Source: Gigaspora rosea
Taxonomy: Eukaryota > Glomeromycota > Glomeromycetes > Diversisporales > Gigasporaceae
Direction of reading: 5' to 3'
Assembly: GCA_003550325.1 (NCBI GenBank)
Contig: QKWP01000682.1
Span: 164,625-228,624 of the forward strand
Length of the DNA stretch: 64,000 nt
Every line of letters starts with the position of its first letter. Positions within the stretch are counted from its first letter, which is position 1. Shown piece by piece: positions 45,800-56,299 of this stretch. Both the position numbers and the translations under genes were made by a program. Under the pieces are notes generated by a model. That model saw only the letters and a list, made by a program, of their open reading frames with translations, was not told the origin of the DNA and made no database searches.

Positions 45800-47800
45800 T
45801 GAATGAAATGAACACGCATAGCTTATGTTACATGTATGTATTAGATTGAAGTGGGTGTGTACACCCCACACCACTTTTTAAAAAATGGTATAGTATATAG
45901 AAAAAATAGTAAAGGGAAAATGAATGTGCATGTTCGTGTAGAGGTATAAACATGGAACACGAGTGTATAGGCTCGTGTGTAGATATGAGTGAAGCGGGTG
46001 TGAACACCCTACACCACCTTTTAATTATAGTTATTGTTAAGGAAAGTTTATGTGCATAAGTAAGGCAGGTACACCTCACACGCTCTCAAATTAGGATTGA
46101 AGGTAGTGGTATATAAGTATATAGTACAGGGCATGGTAAAAAAAAAAGAAGGAAAACGAAAGCGCATGTTTATATAGGGGTATGAATGTATATGTCGCGG
46201 GTGGAAGCAGGTGTGTACACCCCACACTGCTTGAAGCAATTGTATAGTATATGAATTAGAAAAAAAAAAAGGTGAAAGGAAATGAACATGCATGTTCGTG
46301 TAGAGGTATAAACAGGCATATGAATATATAGGCCCTGTGTAGATATGAGTGATGCAGGTGTAAACACCCTACACGGCCTTTAATTATGGTTATGGTTAAG
46401 AAGATTTGTGTGCATAAGTGAAGCGGGTGGGTACACCCCACACTACTCTCAAATTAAGATTGAAGATAGTAGCATATAAGTATATAGTACAGGGCAGGAA
46501 AAAAAAAAAAAGAGAAGACAAATGCGCATGTTCGTGTAGGGGTATAAAAAGTATATAAATATATATGTCATGTGTATATATCAGATATATAGATTGAAGT
46601 GGGTGTGTACACCCCACACTGCTTGGAGCAATGGTATAGTATACAAATCAGGTAAAAAAAAAAAAAAAAAAAGTGGGAGAATCCAAATGCGCATATTTGG
46701 GAAATGCATAAATGAGCTATCCCTTAATTTGTTATACAGGCATATTTGTTTGCGAAAATTTTAAAATTTTAAATTTTTTAAATAAAACCTTAAATATTAA
46801 TTTTAACTATATACTTTCTAAGTAAAAATTATAATATTAGCTCTGTTTTATCAACTTTATTATAAAATTTTTTAAAATTATTAAAAAACTTTGGTGTACT
46901 AAAAGTTTAAACTTTTTGTTTTGGAACCAAATTTTATATGTTCCTGTCTATAAAAAAATTTTTACTTCTAATACAAGTCTTAATTTTTACAAGTAAATCA
47001 TATAAAGTCAAATAATAAAAGTTGTCGTCCTTTATATAAACCACAATATTGTATTAGAAACTATATTTTTAAAACCAATATTTAAAGAATTTGCCAAGAT
47101 ATTGTAAAATATTTTTTTGGTTAAAAAATTTCTTTAAAATTTAATATTTTAGCTTATAAGCAACATAAACTTTTTGTCTTATAATATAAATTTAAATAAT
47201 TCAAAAAATATAATCCTTGTTTTTAAATATTATAATACCAAATTTTATTAAATATCTTAAATGATTAAAAAAATAGATCAGAGGTATATTTATTGTAATT
47301 ATGCAGGCAAATTTGCTTGTGAACTATTACAAACTAAGGGATACAAATATATATATTTGTGTGTAGGATAAATAAGACAGGTGTAAACATCCCATTCCAC
47401 TTTTAGCTATAATTATGGTTAAGGGTATATTTGTAGGTGTGTACACCCTATACTACTCTTGAATTAAAATTGAGAGTAGTGGTATATGGGTATATTGTAC
47501 AAAGCATTGTGAGGAGAAAAGTGAATGCACTGGTTCATGTAGGGTATAATTAAAGCATGTGACTGCATATGGCATGTGCACATATAGAGTAAAGCGAGTG
47601 TGTACCCATACTGCTTACAAGTAATGGTATAGTATATGGAATAAAAAAAAAAGAAAAATAGGAAAAAAGGAAAAAAAGGAAAAGGAGAATGAATGCATAG
47701 GGTCATGTCACTCTACACCACCTTTAAATTGGAATGACACATGAAACCACATGAGCACCTATGTTCTTGTGGTGTTTAGATTCAGGCGGGTGTGTATGCC
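45800..47800. repeat. Higher-order tandem repeat with GGGTGTGTACACCC palindromes
   Basis: Units of about 360-390 bp, each with two or three copies of the near-palindrome GGGTGTGTACACCCCACAC or variants (near 45853, 45992, 46060, 46210, 46358, 46427, 46601, then weaker copies near 47382, 47434, 47600, 47790). Between palindromes are conserved phrases GCATGTTCGTGTAGAGGTAT, GTATAGTATA and A-tracts. An AT-rich block (46745-47320) interrupts it. Open frames on the minus strand here follow the repeat and are not genes. Confidence 0.85.
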
Positions 47801-48084
47801 AACACAACTCATAGGTTAAACTAGGTTTGAAAGATCCAGAAGAGCTAAGAAGGTTTTGCAGGATGTCACATGAGGTAATGTTATGGAGTAGGTATGATTA
47901 TGTTTAGGAGTAGTTGTATATATGCAGGTAGGTACAGTAAAGCAGGAGCGCAAATCCTGGGCCGCATGGAAGTATGAAAAAAAAGAGAGAGAGGAAAGAA
48001 AAGAAATGGAAAAAGAAAGAAGGGAAGAAGAAAAAATAGTGGTATACAGGTATGGGGATGTTTCTTATATCCAAGATGATACGA

Positions 48085-48205
48085 TCCTCATCAACAATCC
48101 CATACTGTATTACGTCGTTTGTACAGAAGGATGCGACTGTAGGTATAAGGTTGGTCACGACTGTTGTGTGCGAGGAAGGGGCACACGACGAGATGAGGCG
48201 AGCAA
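48085..48205 (+). repeat. Split direct repeat B1 of the 4.9-kb insertion
   Basis: CCCATACTGTATTACGTCGT to CGAGCAATAA; about 93% identical to 48503-48612 and directly followed by A2. Confidence 0.88.
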
Positions 48206-48211
48206 TAATAA

Positions 48212-48362
48212 TGATCCGCTTGTGAACGAAGTCACAAGGCGGAAATTTATTGAAAGTTACTGGATTTTTCAGGTGATGGATGAAATGGTATTTGAGTAAC
48301 CTGATGATCTGCATCGATCTCTTTGTTCTTTGAGTTTTCTGCTCGACATTGTGTCCAGCTAC
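48212..48362 (+). repeat. Split direct repeat A2 of the 4.9-kb insertion
   Basis: TGATCCGCTTGTGAACGAAG to GTGTCCAGCTAC; matches A1 at 43711 with short deletions. Confidence 0.88.
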
Positions 48363-48502
48363 CCCCACCATGCCCAAAAAGTAGCGATACAGAGTCACTG
48401 GACTTTCTGCAAGAATGAAAAAAGGAAACAAAGAAAGAGATCGAAACATTATGCTCAAAAAGATCTGCTCACGTGACGTTCTGCGGCTTGTTCTGCGACC
48501 CC

Positions 48503-48612
48503 CATCCCATACTGTATTACGTCGTTTGTACAGAAGGATGTGACTGTAGGTATAAGGTTGGTCACGACTGTTGTGTGCAAGGAAGGGGCACACGCCGAGG
48601 CGAGACGAGCAA
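48503..48612 (+). repeat. Split direct repeat B2 of the 4.9-kb insertion
   Basis: CCCATACTGTATTACGTCGT to GACGAGCAATAA. Right end of the insertion; P450 sequence resumes six bases later. Confidence 0.88.
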
Positions 48613-48617
48613 TAAAA

Positions 48618-48830
48618 AATTAATTGGTGAGTTAAAGTGTCATCACTCTCTCATTAACTACCAAAAATGAAAGGTAAACAGACATTTTATTCTGAAGGTA
48701 TCTTTTTCATAAAGAATTTGGAACTAGTTTTATTTTACTTTATCAGTCACCTTTAAATTAATTACTAACTTTCAGTAATAATGCAAATTTGAAATATTAG
48801 GGATCTATGCTTGGAATTTCAAGGGTGTTC
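48618..48830 (+). pseudogene. Cytochrome P450 pseudogene, copy 2, 3' part
   Basis: GAGTTAAAGTGTCATCACTC and following bases match the complement of 26430-26640, the part of copy 1 downstream of the K-helix (frames with KVNRHFILKVSF-like sequence). The haem-binding exon present in copy 1 is absent: similarity ends at about 48820. Confidence 0.75.
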
Positions 48831-48907
48831 AATCAACTAATTGATCAAAACATAGTTAGTGTCATATATGTTCGGATTTTTTGAAGGCTGATTTCTCGTA
48901 TGAAATT

Positions 48908-49540
48908 CTATAAAAAAAGTGGTCCGAGGTGTGGTACGGGTTGGTGTCGGGAATACACGAAATGGTACGGTTGTAGTGATACGTACAGATGCGTTGACGG
49001 AATGTCACGGTAAAAAGTGGTACGGAAATTACGAGAGGAGGTGGCACGTTATATCACGTCATACGGTATGGCTCCTTCATTCACGGAATGATACGTGTCA
49101 AAGGTGGTACGTTTTGGCTCGTTTCACGAAGAGCGAAAGATCGATATACGATTTTTTTTAAAAAATTGCGATATCTCATAATTTCGCTAATGAAACTGCT
49201 CTGGGTGTCTTAACAAAAAAATTCCTTGCAAAATTTTGATACATGTGCAGTTAGTTTGTTCATATTATATTGATTGTTGTAAAATTATGTAATCTACTTG
49301 TATGTATTTTTTTTGTCACATGGTATAGCACGGTAATTCACGTTAATTACCCGTGCCAAAACCCGTGCCATTTGGACTAGTAAAGCGTTGCAAAACTCGA
49401 GTTATTAACGGTCCAATTGGTACAGGTATACGGACCAAAAATCCGTGCCAATCCAAGCTTATTAAGGGTTTAATCCATGCCATCAAAACCCGTGCCATTA
49501 CGCCACTAACCCGTACCTTTACGGTACATTTTTCTTATAG
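48908..49540. mobile_element. ~630-bp inverted-repeat element, GTACGGGT motifs
   Basis: The left end CTATAAAAAAAGTGGTCCG and right end (reverse complement) CTATAAGAAAAATGTACCG are inverted. The left half is full of GGTACGG / TCACGG phrases, the right half of CCGTGCC / CCCGTACC. TA lies within both ends, compatible with a Tc1/mariner-like target. The two open frames in it (48919-49161, 49353-49550) are unrelated to known proteins and follow the motif repeats. Confidence 0.75.
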
Positions 49541-50190
49541 GGTAGGTTGAGAACAATCATAGTTATTATGCTGTTCTCATGCGAACAGTGTTTGAGTCAG
49601 AAATTTCGAATACTGGTTTCAAGTAGTGATACCGATTACCTTTTAATATCGCTTTGTTTTGGGTTTATTACGTGATAAACTGATTTTACATATATCGTAG
49701 TTAAAATTGTTATTAAAGTAAAAAAGATATAATTAGACATAACTGTAGTTAAAAATATTTTAAAAATATTGATTAAAATTAAACTACAGCTATGATCAAA
49801 TTAAGTAAATGTCAAACTCCCGTATTATAAATTAGATCATCAAACAATTAACAATTCCTTACTTATTACTGAGCCATTAATGGGAGCTAACATTCAAGTG
49901 CCAACCACCAGATAGTAATGTAATTATAAAACTTTTACTTAGTAGATAAAGGTAAATTTACTTTATAAAATATTTAATTTTATATATAGTAAAATAAATT
50001 GTAAATATACCTCAATGAGAATTTAAGTATCGGTCTAGTTAGATTGATTAGTGTGTATGATTTCTTTAATTTTTTCTATTAGAATAAATTCATATAATTG
50101 TTATAAAAACTAATAAGAGAATCGTTTTAATAACCTAGCAGATTTTAATACCTGTATCTATAATTCTGGAGATCATATCACTATTGTCTA
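49541..50190. other. AT-rich spacer
   Basis: No gene or clear repeat recognised. Confidence 0.3.
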
Positions 50191-50196
50191 TTAAAT

Positions 50197-50575
50197 TATT
50201 ATAGAAAAGTGATATTGTACAAGTTTTTATTTCTCCTGAAGCATTTTATATTTTCGAATTTTGTATGCTAAATATACTTCAAAAAATGTATATTCAAAAA
50301 CTAATAATGTTAAATTTTAATATGCTAGTATAAAAAAATTATAATGGATAGGATTTTAAGTTTAGCATATAAGGAATATAATAGTCGCCAAATTAACCAA
50401 TAAATAATCTTCATATAACTCATTATCTAACCAAATCATTATATATATATGTAAACTATAATATTGTTACTTTTGGATATATGCTTCATAAAACACATAC
50501 ACAATTTGCAGAATTCGAAATATAAAATACGTCAGGAGAAATAAAATTTTGGACGATATAACTTTTTTATAATAA
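50197..50575. mobile_element. ~380-bp foldback element
   Basis: The left arm TTTTTATTTCTCCTGAAGCA, TTTTATATTTTCGAATTTTG mirrors the right arm GAATTCGAAATATAAAATAC, GTCAGGAGAAATAAAA, with the outer AAAGTGATATTGTAC / GACGATATAACTTTTT. It lies immediately upstream of a P450 fragment. Non-coding. Confidence 0.65.
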
Positions 50576-50609
50576 TATAATAGAAAATAGTGAAATTAGA
50601 AAATTACTA

Positions 50610-50780
50610 GAAAAAAAATTTATTAATGAACTTCACTATATAGCTTGCACTATGTTAGTGATAAAACCGGCGCGAGATACCACATTACCACATCAATTAC
50701 ACATTTATACGAACCTGGAATGTCTATTCAATTTTATCATCAATCACAGGCCATGAAGTAAAGTTTTGCTAGAATTTATT
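50610..50780 (+). pseudogene. Cytochrome P450 fragment, third locus
   Basis: A plus-strand frame reads NELHYIACTMLVIKPARDTT then LPHQLHI, and a shifted frame EPGMSIQFYHQSQAMK. This corresponds to the P450 K-helix to meander part of the CYP52/63-like type (ETLRLxPxxPRDTxLP...GxxIxFxxxxxxR). The ExxR motif is altered. It is a different P450 from the pair at 26161 and 43103. Only this fragment is visible. Confidence 0.55.
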
Positions 50781-51982
50781 TACGTTCTTCTTAACTCCAA
50801 TATAAATAATGTTAGTAATGTAGTTTATTGTAATTAATTTATAATAATGATAACAGATAATGAAATTATTTTTTCAAATTAAAAAATAGTAATAAACATT
50901 AATACATATTTGGACCAGTCCAAATATGCTCATGATAATGAAAACTGATATTGTATATAAAATTTTTTTTTTTTTTTTTAAAAAAAAAAAATTAATACTG
51001 GTAATAATAATAATCAATTAAATTAATCTTTTTAGATAAATTACAAGATACTATTAGTCAAAATATGATTGTTGAAGTATTATTGCGACTTATTTTTTTA
51101 GGATTTGCTAAGTTGTGTCTATTATCAAATATTCAACCCGATTCTGCTATTCAAACCCATTATGATACTCATGGTCGTGGTAGCCCTCAACCTAATGAAT
51201 TAAAATAAATCCAAAGCTTGAAGGCATTGACTTTCAAAAATAAAGTCCAAGTTCACAAATTATTAATAAATATTTTATTACTGCTAGTCATGTAACTTTT
51301 GATTAATTTTATATTAGCTATTAATCGGTATTATCCTTCCTTGAAAAATAATATTCATTCTATTTAGAAGAACTCATTATTTGATTTGCACGAAAAAATA
51401 TATAGAATAACAAATATAGTTGGTTATAGATGTCTGACAAAACTATCTTTGCTATGACGAAACTGACGAAGCTATAAAAAAATCATTTACGAAATCATCA
51501 AGTTCAGTCTGTTTCTTGGGCGCCATTAGTTTATGACAATGAATTATTATGTCATTTAGCTTATAGAGTAAAATATATAATTCAAAATCTAATATTGTTA
51601 ATGAATTATTTAAGGTTCTTTATTTATATTTGATAATTAGAATATCGTATATACAAGAATATTATATACCCTTTATTTTCAATCCATTGAGTCTTGTCAA
51701 ATTGCATTATAGACGTGACTCTCCTAAAAATTACATGATACTTCCCTTATATTCCTTATATTGAATTTTATACTCATACAAAATTCTCAATAATCAGAAT
51801 TTGAATTAATGATTTATTTCATTAATTAGAATAATTACACATTTAGCATAGAGAACCAAAATAGAAAATACATAAATTATAGAAAATTTGTGCTGTTATC
51901 CACAGCTTGTACGTATGCCTTGTCTTGCAAATTTCATCACTACGATCTTTCTTTGTAAAAAAGAATAATGGACTTCTTATAC
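50781..51982. other. AT-rich spacer with short open stretches
   Basis: Some plus-strand stretches have more coding-like composition (51060-51205, with SNIQPDSAIQTHYDTHGRG; 51480-51570), but no family is recognised and no start or splice structure can be supported. Possibly remains of the P450 gene whose fragment lies just upstream. Confidence 0.3.
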
Positions 51983-52126
51983 CAGTGTCTGAAATTAGGT
52001 TGCGGAGCCTGTGGACCGCAATAAATTTAAATTTCCACAACCAAAATCTGAAGTGCATATGCGAATTCCACACATAAATTTGAAATTTTACCTATAACTA
52101 ATTTAAAAGTTGAATTTCAGACACTA
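51983..52126. mobile_element. 144-bp hAT-like MITE with exact 8-bp duplication
   Basis: Left end CAGTGTCTGAAATT, right end (reverse complement) TAGTGTCTGAAATT. TCTTATAC is duplicated exactly at 51975-51982 and 52127-52134. Inner conserved phrase GGTTGCGGAGCCTGTGGACC. Defines the family that includes 33277-33476 and 40856-41056. Confidence 0.92.
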
Positions 52127-52364
52127 TCTTATACTACGTCTGATAAAAGTTAGATATTGCAAGTAAGCAACTTCGTGATACAATAAAATCTTTAGCACTT
52201 CATTTAAAAAAAAAAAAATAATATTTTAATTAAGTAAAAGCTCGTTTATAAAATTTATAGAATCTGGTGCACAAACCAAAACCTTTTTTTTAATTAAATA
52301 AAATAAGTTGAATAATAATTAATAATGATTAATAATAATTAATCAAACAGAGTCGAAATTATTC

Positions 52365-53321
52365 TTACATATGCCCAACTTTAGGAATAGGAATAAATTT
52401 GCTGTTAGCAATTTCACGTGCAATAACTTCACTTTCTTTAATTAAATTAACTTGGTCGACTTCACCATGAATTAATAAAGTTGGAATCTTGATTGCTTTT
52501 AATTTCGATAAAATATCGGCCTTTTTAATTGCTTCCCATTGTCATTCTGAAAATAAATTCAGTTGTATCCTCCTAAACTTAAGAACTTGAAAAATAATAA
52601 GATTTAGCTAAAATATACAACTGAAAATCTCAAATGGACAATTAGTTGTAAATTGTATTTCTGCAAATTTATCAAATACGTCTGGATGTTGAACATATAA
52701 TCATCAAAATACTTTTCAATCTTTTCAAATATTTTCATAATCTCATCTTTTAGTTCTAGAATATTTTTCGGAGGATCTGGTGGCTTTGGTAAATTATAAA
52801 GATTTTCAAAGTATGAAGTTGTTGAAGGTCGAGTTGAACTTCATTGAGGATGAAAAATATAGATTAAATTATATTGTAAATTATCAAAACTTACTATATA
52901 TTTATTGTATGTACCTTGAACATATAATAAGCTTCTCTAATTCAAGCTCAGATGGAATGTCTGAAGTAACATGAAGTGCAATACGGCCTATGCATAAAAA
53001 TTAGCTATATAAACGAAATTTATTTCCAAATTAAATATTAAAACTTCTAATATTACCTCCCATAGACCATCCTAAAAAATTAAATCTTTTAAATCCTAGA
53101 TGCTTGACCAACGCTATTGTGTCTTGTGCCATTAAATCCATCGAAATAGGATCATAGGGTGAAACAACATTTGATTCACCCATTCCACTATTATCAAATA
53201 TAATCACTAATGAAGGAATAATTCATTTATTAGTCAAAAGAATAAATTTGTTATAAATATTATACAACAAACCTTTTTGATTTTTGGCTAATTCTAATAA
53301 TAATTGATTAAGTTAGTTGCT
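52365..53321 (-). CDS. Alpha/beta hydrolase, multi-exon, possibly broken
   Basis: Minus-strand exons from the 5' side: LNQLLLELAKNQK (about 53318-53280); VIIFDNSGMGESN ... SMDLMAQDTIALVKHLG, FKRFNFLGWSMGGN (about 53215-53055), in which GWSMG is the nucleophile elbow with the catalytic Ser; RIALHVTSDIPSELELEKLI (about 52990-52920); a poorly conserved part with an apparent frameshift near 52700 (VQHPDVFDKFAEIQF in one frame); and the C-terminal KIPTLLIHGEVDQVNLIKE with the acid Asp, ending IPKVGHM with the catalytic His and a stop at 52365. All three triad positions are present. The N-terminal exon was not found. Substrate cannot be inferred. The frameshift may mean a pseudogene or an undetected splice. 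Confidence 0.78.
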
Positions 53322-53616
53322 TTTCTATATAAGTTATAATCAACTGGTAAAATTTTGGTTTTACTAAATCATAAGAGCAAATTGTTTATTTAATTAGGAT
53401 CAGTATTTTTTTATTTTTGACATCCTGATGTAAATAATCAGAGCACATTTTGCATTATCCAATTTAAAAACGATCTATATAATTTCTACGTTTTTAGTAA
53501 GACCAAAATTTTCGCTTGTTCTTTTTTAAATAAAGTTATCCATATTAACCTTCTTTTAGACCCATAAATATTTCTTTAACGATTTACTTAATTTTCATAT
53601 TGATATGTATTAATAT

Positions 53617-55470
53617 GTTTTGCATTTCATATCATTTTTCAAAGGCATTGAGTCCTTAGAAAGTGCCTGTCACATTATAACAAAAGCATTAAGAGACAAT
53701 GATTATATTCTTTATACCCTCATTTGCTTTGTAACACATAAATTAAATATTAAATCTGAATTTTTAATGGCTATAACCTTTGACGATGATGATAAAAAAA
53801 AAAGGAATCATTCCTGATTATTTACCAGAATCCAATGAAACAATTGATTTATTCAAAGATGCTAATATGCACTACGATACATATATAGAACTAAAAAGAA
53901 TTTCCGGAACTTATTCGTTCTTAAAATATGATTCTGGCCATATACTTTGTATTAAAGGAAGAAAAAAGTATAAAAATTCTTTTAAATGACGAATCTCATG
54001 TTATACTCTTCACAATAAAAATTTTTCTTGACAAAGAACATGTTTTATCGGTTGTGTTAATTTATGGTATTAGTCGAATTCGCTCACTTGATGATCGATA
54101 TATGGAATTTTTTAATGTATGTAATATCTCATATAATTTCATATAACTTCATATAATTATTTCATTATCTTTTATTTAATTTATTAAAACTTTATTAAAA
54201 ACACCTATATATTTTATACATTAGTTAGTTAGTCACAAATCAAATTTATGTCCTTTTACAACATGGAAAATCTATTGAAGATGAAAAGAAACAAACTAAA
54301 ATATTGACTGATTTGAATTACCAAAAAATTTCGGTTTTTCCAAGGAATCAGTCATGAACTAAAAAGTATTATTATAATATGCTCTTTTTTTAAAAAATGT
54401 ATTGTATAAATAAATAGGCTTAACCTTTTTTATAATACAACACGTATTAGTACCATTAACTTTAATGCTTTCCCACTCGATGACGTAATTAATACACGTA
54501 CTCAAGAACCATTACTAATGTTGCATCTTCAAATTATATGTCATGACGCTCATCGATTACTTAAACTCATTAATGCTTTATTACAAGTATGTTATATACA
54601 TCAATCTATCACATTCGGTAATGATAGATTCATTTTTTATTAATCTGTAATAACACTCTTTATCTGTTATAATAGTTTCACATATAGAAACTAATAATTA
54701 AAAGTACATTATCGCGAGACAAATATAGCTGAATTTACTCATGAATTAGCCTCAGACTTTACAAGTATGGTCAAATCATTATGTTTGAATTATAATATTG
54801 ATATTCCAAATCCAGATGAATTTAATCTAACTTTGGGTGATAAAATTTATTTGGATCATGATATATATGATATATGTTTATTTATTTTTTTTTTATTAAA
54901 AAAAAATGTGTCATATAAAATTTTATCATGATATATATGATATATGTTTATTTATTTTTTTTTTATTAAAAAAAAATGTGTCATATAAAATTTTATAAAT
55001 ATATTCACTAAATATTTTACTAAGATATTTTTGCTTATTACTGTATTATAAGGTTCAAATGCATTCAAGCATTCTTGGAATGGACAATAACCATTCGTTT
55101 ATATCTTGACTATATGAACAAGAAAAAATGATGGTAGTCCTTGAAGTGTCTGATACAGGTTAATAATATTTGCTAAATTTGCAAGTAAAATTATACTATA
55201 ATTATTAATATAACTGGATTGATATTTTTTATTTAGGAGTTGGTATTCCGGAATCTGCCCTTCCAAATTTATTTCAGCGTTTTTACCGCGTAGAATCTCA
55301 AGTTGCACGTAGACATAAATGTACTGGAATAGGATTTGCTCTAGTCAAAGAACTTATTACACTCCATGGTGGAGATATCACTGTTACATCTATAGTAAAT
55401 CAAGAAGTACGACATTTAAATGTTGGTTTCCAATAGGATGTGAACATTTATTAATGGATCAAATACGTTC
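53617..55470 (+). pseudogene. Hybrid histidine kinase, sensor and catalytic part
   Basis: Plus-strand pieces in several frames, with probable introns: a sensor region (53617-54120; LESACHIITKALRDNDYI, YLPESNETIDLFKDANMHY), a dimerisation-type helical stretch (about 54430-54590; HDAHRLLKLINALLQ), NIAEFTHELASDF and NIDIPNPDEFNLTLGDKIYL (about 54720-54870), then the HATPase part VGIPESALPNLFQRFYRVES (G1 and F boxes) and CTGIGFALVKELITLHGGDI (G2 box) at 55236-55390. Stops and frameshifts (55100-55130, 55430) make it unlikely to be translated. The product would autophosphorylate and pass phosphate to the receiver domain just downstream. Confidence 0.8.
54855..54994. repeat. Exact 70-bp tandem duplication
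   Basis: Two consecutive identical 70-bp copies (54855-54924, 54925-54994), each starting ATCATGATATATATGATATA, in an intron-like part of the histidine kinase pseudogene. Very recent slippage or an assembly effect. Confidence 0.92.
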
Positions 55471-55649
55471 TAATCAATGGAAAATCGAATAAATCAGGAT
55501 CAGAAATCATACATTAATCGACACTTTATTTAGAAGAAAGTTCTCAATGAAAGAAATCTGAAACCCAAGTTGTTAAAATTAACCAATATTCAGTTGATAA
55601 TCTGAAACTTTGTAATATAAATAATGTTACTGATAAAATAGCCGGAAAC

Positions 55650-56283
55650 GATAGACAATATAAAGTCTTGGTTGTTGATGATAATAATTACATGATTAAT
55701 ATTTTCATCATTACATCAAAAATGATCCATATTTTTGTGTAAAAAATTTATTTTTTATTATTGAATATATTTTATAGAGATTATTTGGCCGACCTATTAA
55801 ATGAATTTGAAGTATCGTGCTTCTAATGGTCAAGATGCTATACTAGTCTTAAACACACTTAAAAAATTACCTGATTTAATACTCAGTAGCAAGTTATTAA
55901 TATTATAATTTATCACATGTACTTTCATTAACAATCATTTCAATTATCGTTATATGATTCGGACATAATATGTAGATGTCATGATGCCAAATATGAACGG
56001 ATATGAGTTATTAGATTTGATGTAAAAACACAACTAATTCCCATAATATTATTATCCAAATTAAAGGTAATTTAAATAATATTAAATTGTCAGTTATTTT
56101 ATTTCTTTTTTTAATCTTTTCTCAATATAATTATTTTCAGGTTTGGATAGAGGAGCAGATGATTATTTAGTAAAGCCATCTTCAGCTCGAAACCTAATTA
56201 GTCGTATTCGCACTAATAGTGAATGCTCAGTTCTTTGTCGTAAAATATTATTTCATCGATATAAACAAGAAAATATTGGATAA
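55650..56283 (+). pseudogene. Response-regulator receiver domain, broken
   Basis: Continuation of the hybrid kinase: YKVLVVDDNNYM with the acidic pair (about 55660), DYLADLLNEFE and SNGQDAILVLNTLKKLPDLI (55780-55880), DVMMPNMNGYELLDL with the phospho-acceptor Asp (about 55977-56020), and GLDRGADDYLVKPSSARNLI with the conserved Lys (about 56144-56200). Introns or indels separate the blocks and at least one frame break (near 56025) is present. Confidence 0.82.
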
Positions 56284-56299
56284 AGATATTATTGCTTAC

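Larger units (their letters stand above)
43711..48612 (+). mobile_element. 4.9-kb SDR element carrying host-like repeats
   Basis: Interrupts the P450 pseudogene. Layout A1 (43711-43911), internal region, B1 (48085-48205), A2 (48212-48362), B2 (48503-48612), the split-direct-repeat order of Ngaro-type retroelements. The internal region shows no RT, RNase H or recombinase; instead it has LRR/Sel1-like coding remnants (43960-45600) and a palindrome-rich tandem repeat (45800-47800). No target duplication is evident, as expected for recombinase-integrated elements. Best read as a non-autonomous element that has captured or been invaded by host sequence. Confidence 0.7.

Noticed and set aside
45609..46617. 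Series of minus-strand frames with CTHPLQS/VYTPAS-like repeats
   Set aside because: They follow the periodicity of the palindromic tandem repeat in all frames; no single frame is maintained.
47904..48593. A 229-codon minus-strand open frame
   Set aside because: It runs through the split direct repeats B1 and A2 and a poly-purine tract. Its sequence is low-complexity (F-rich) and no family is recognised; more likely a chance frame in a mobile element.
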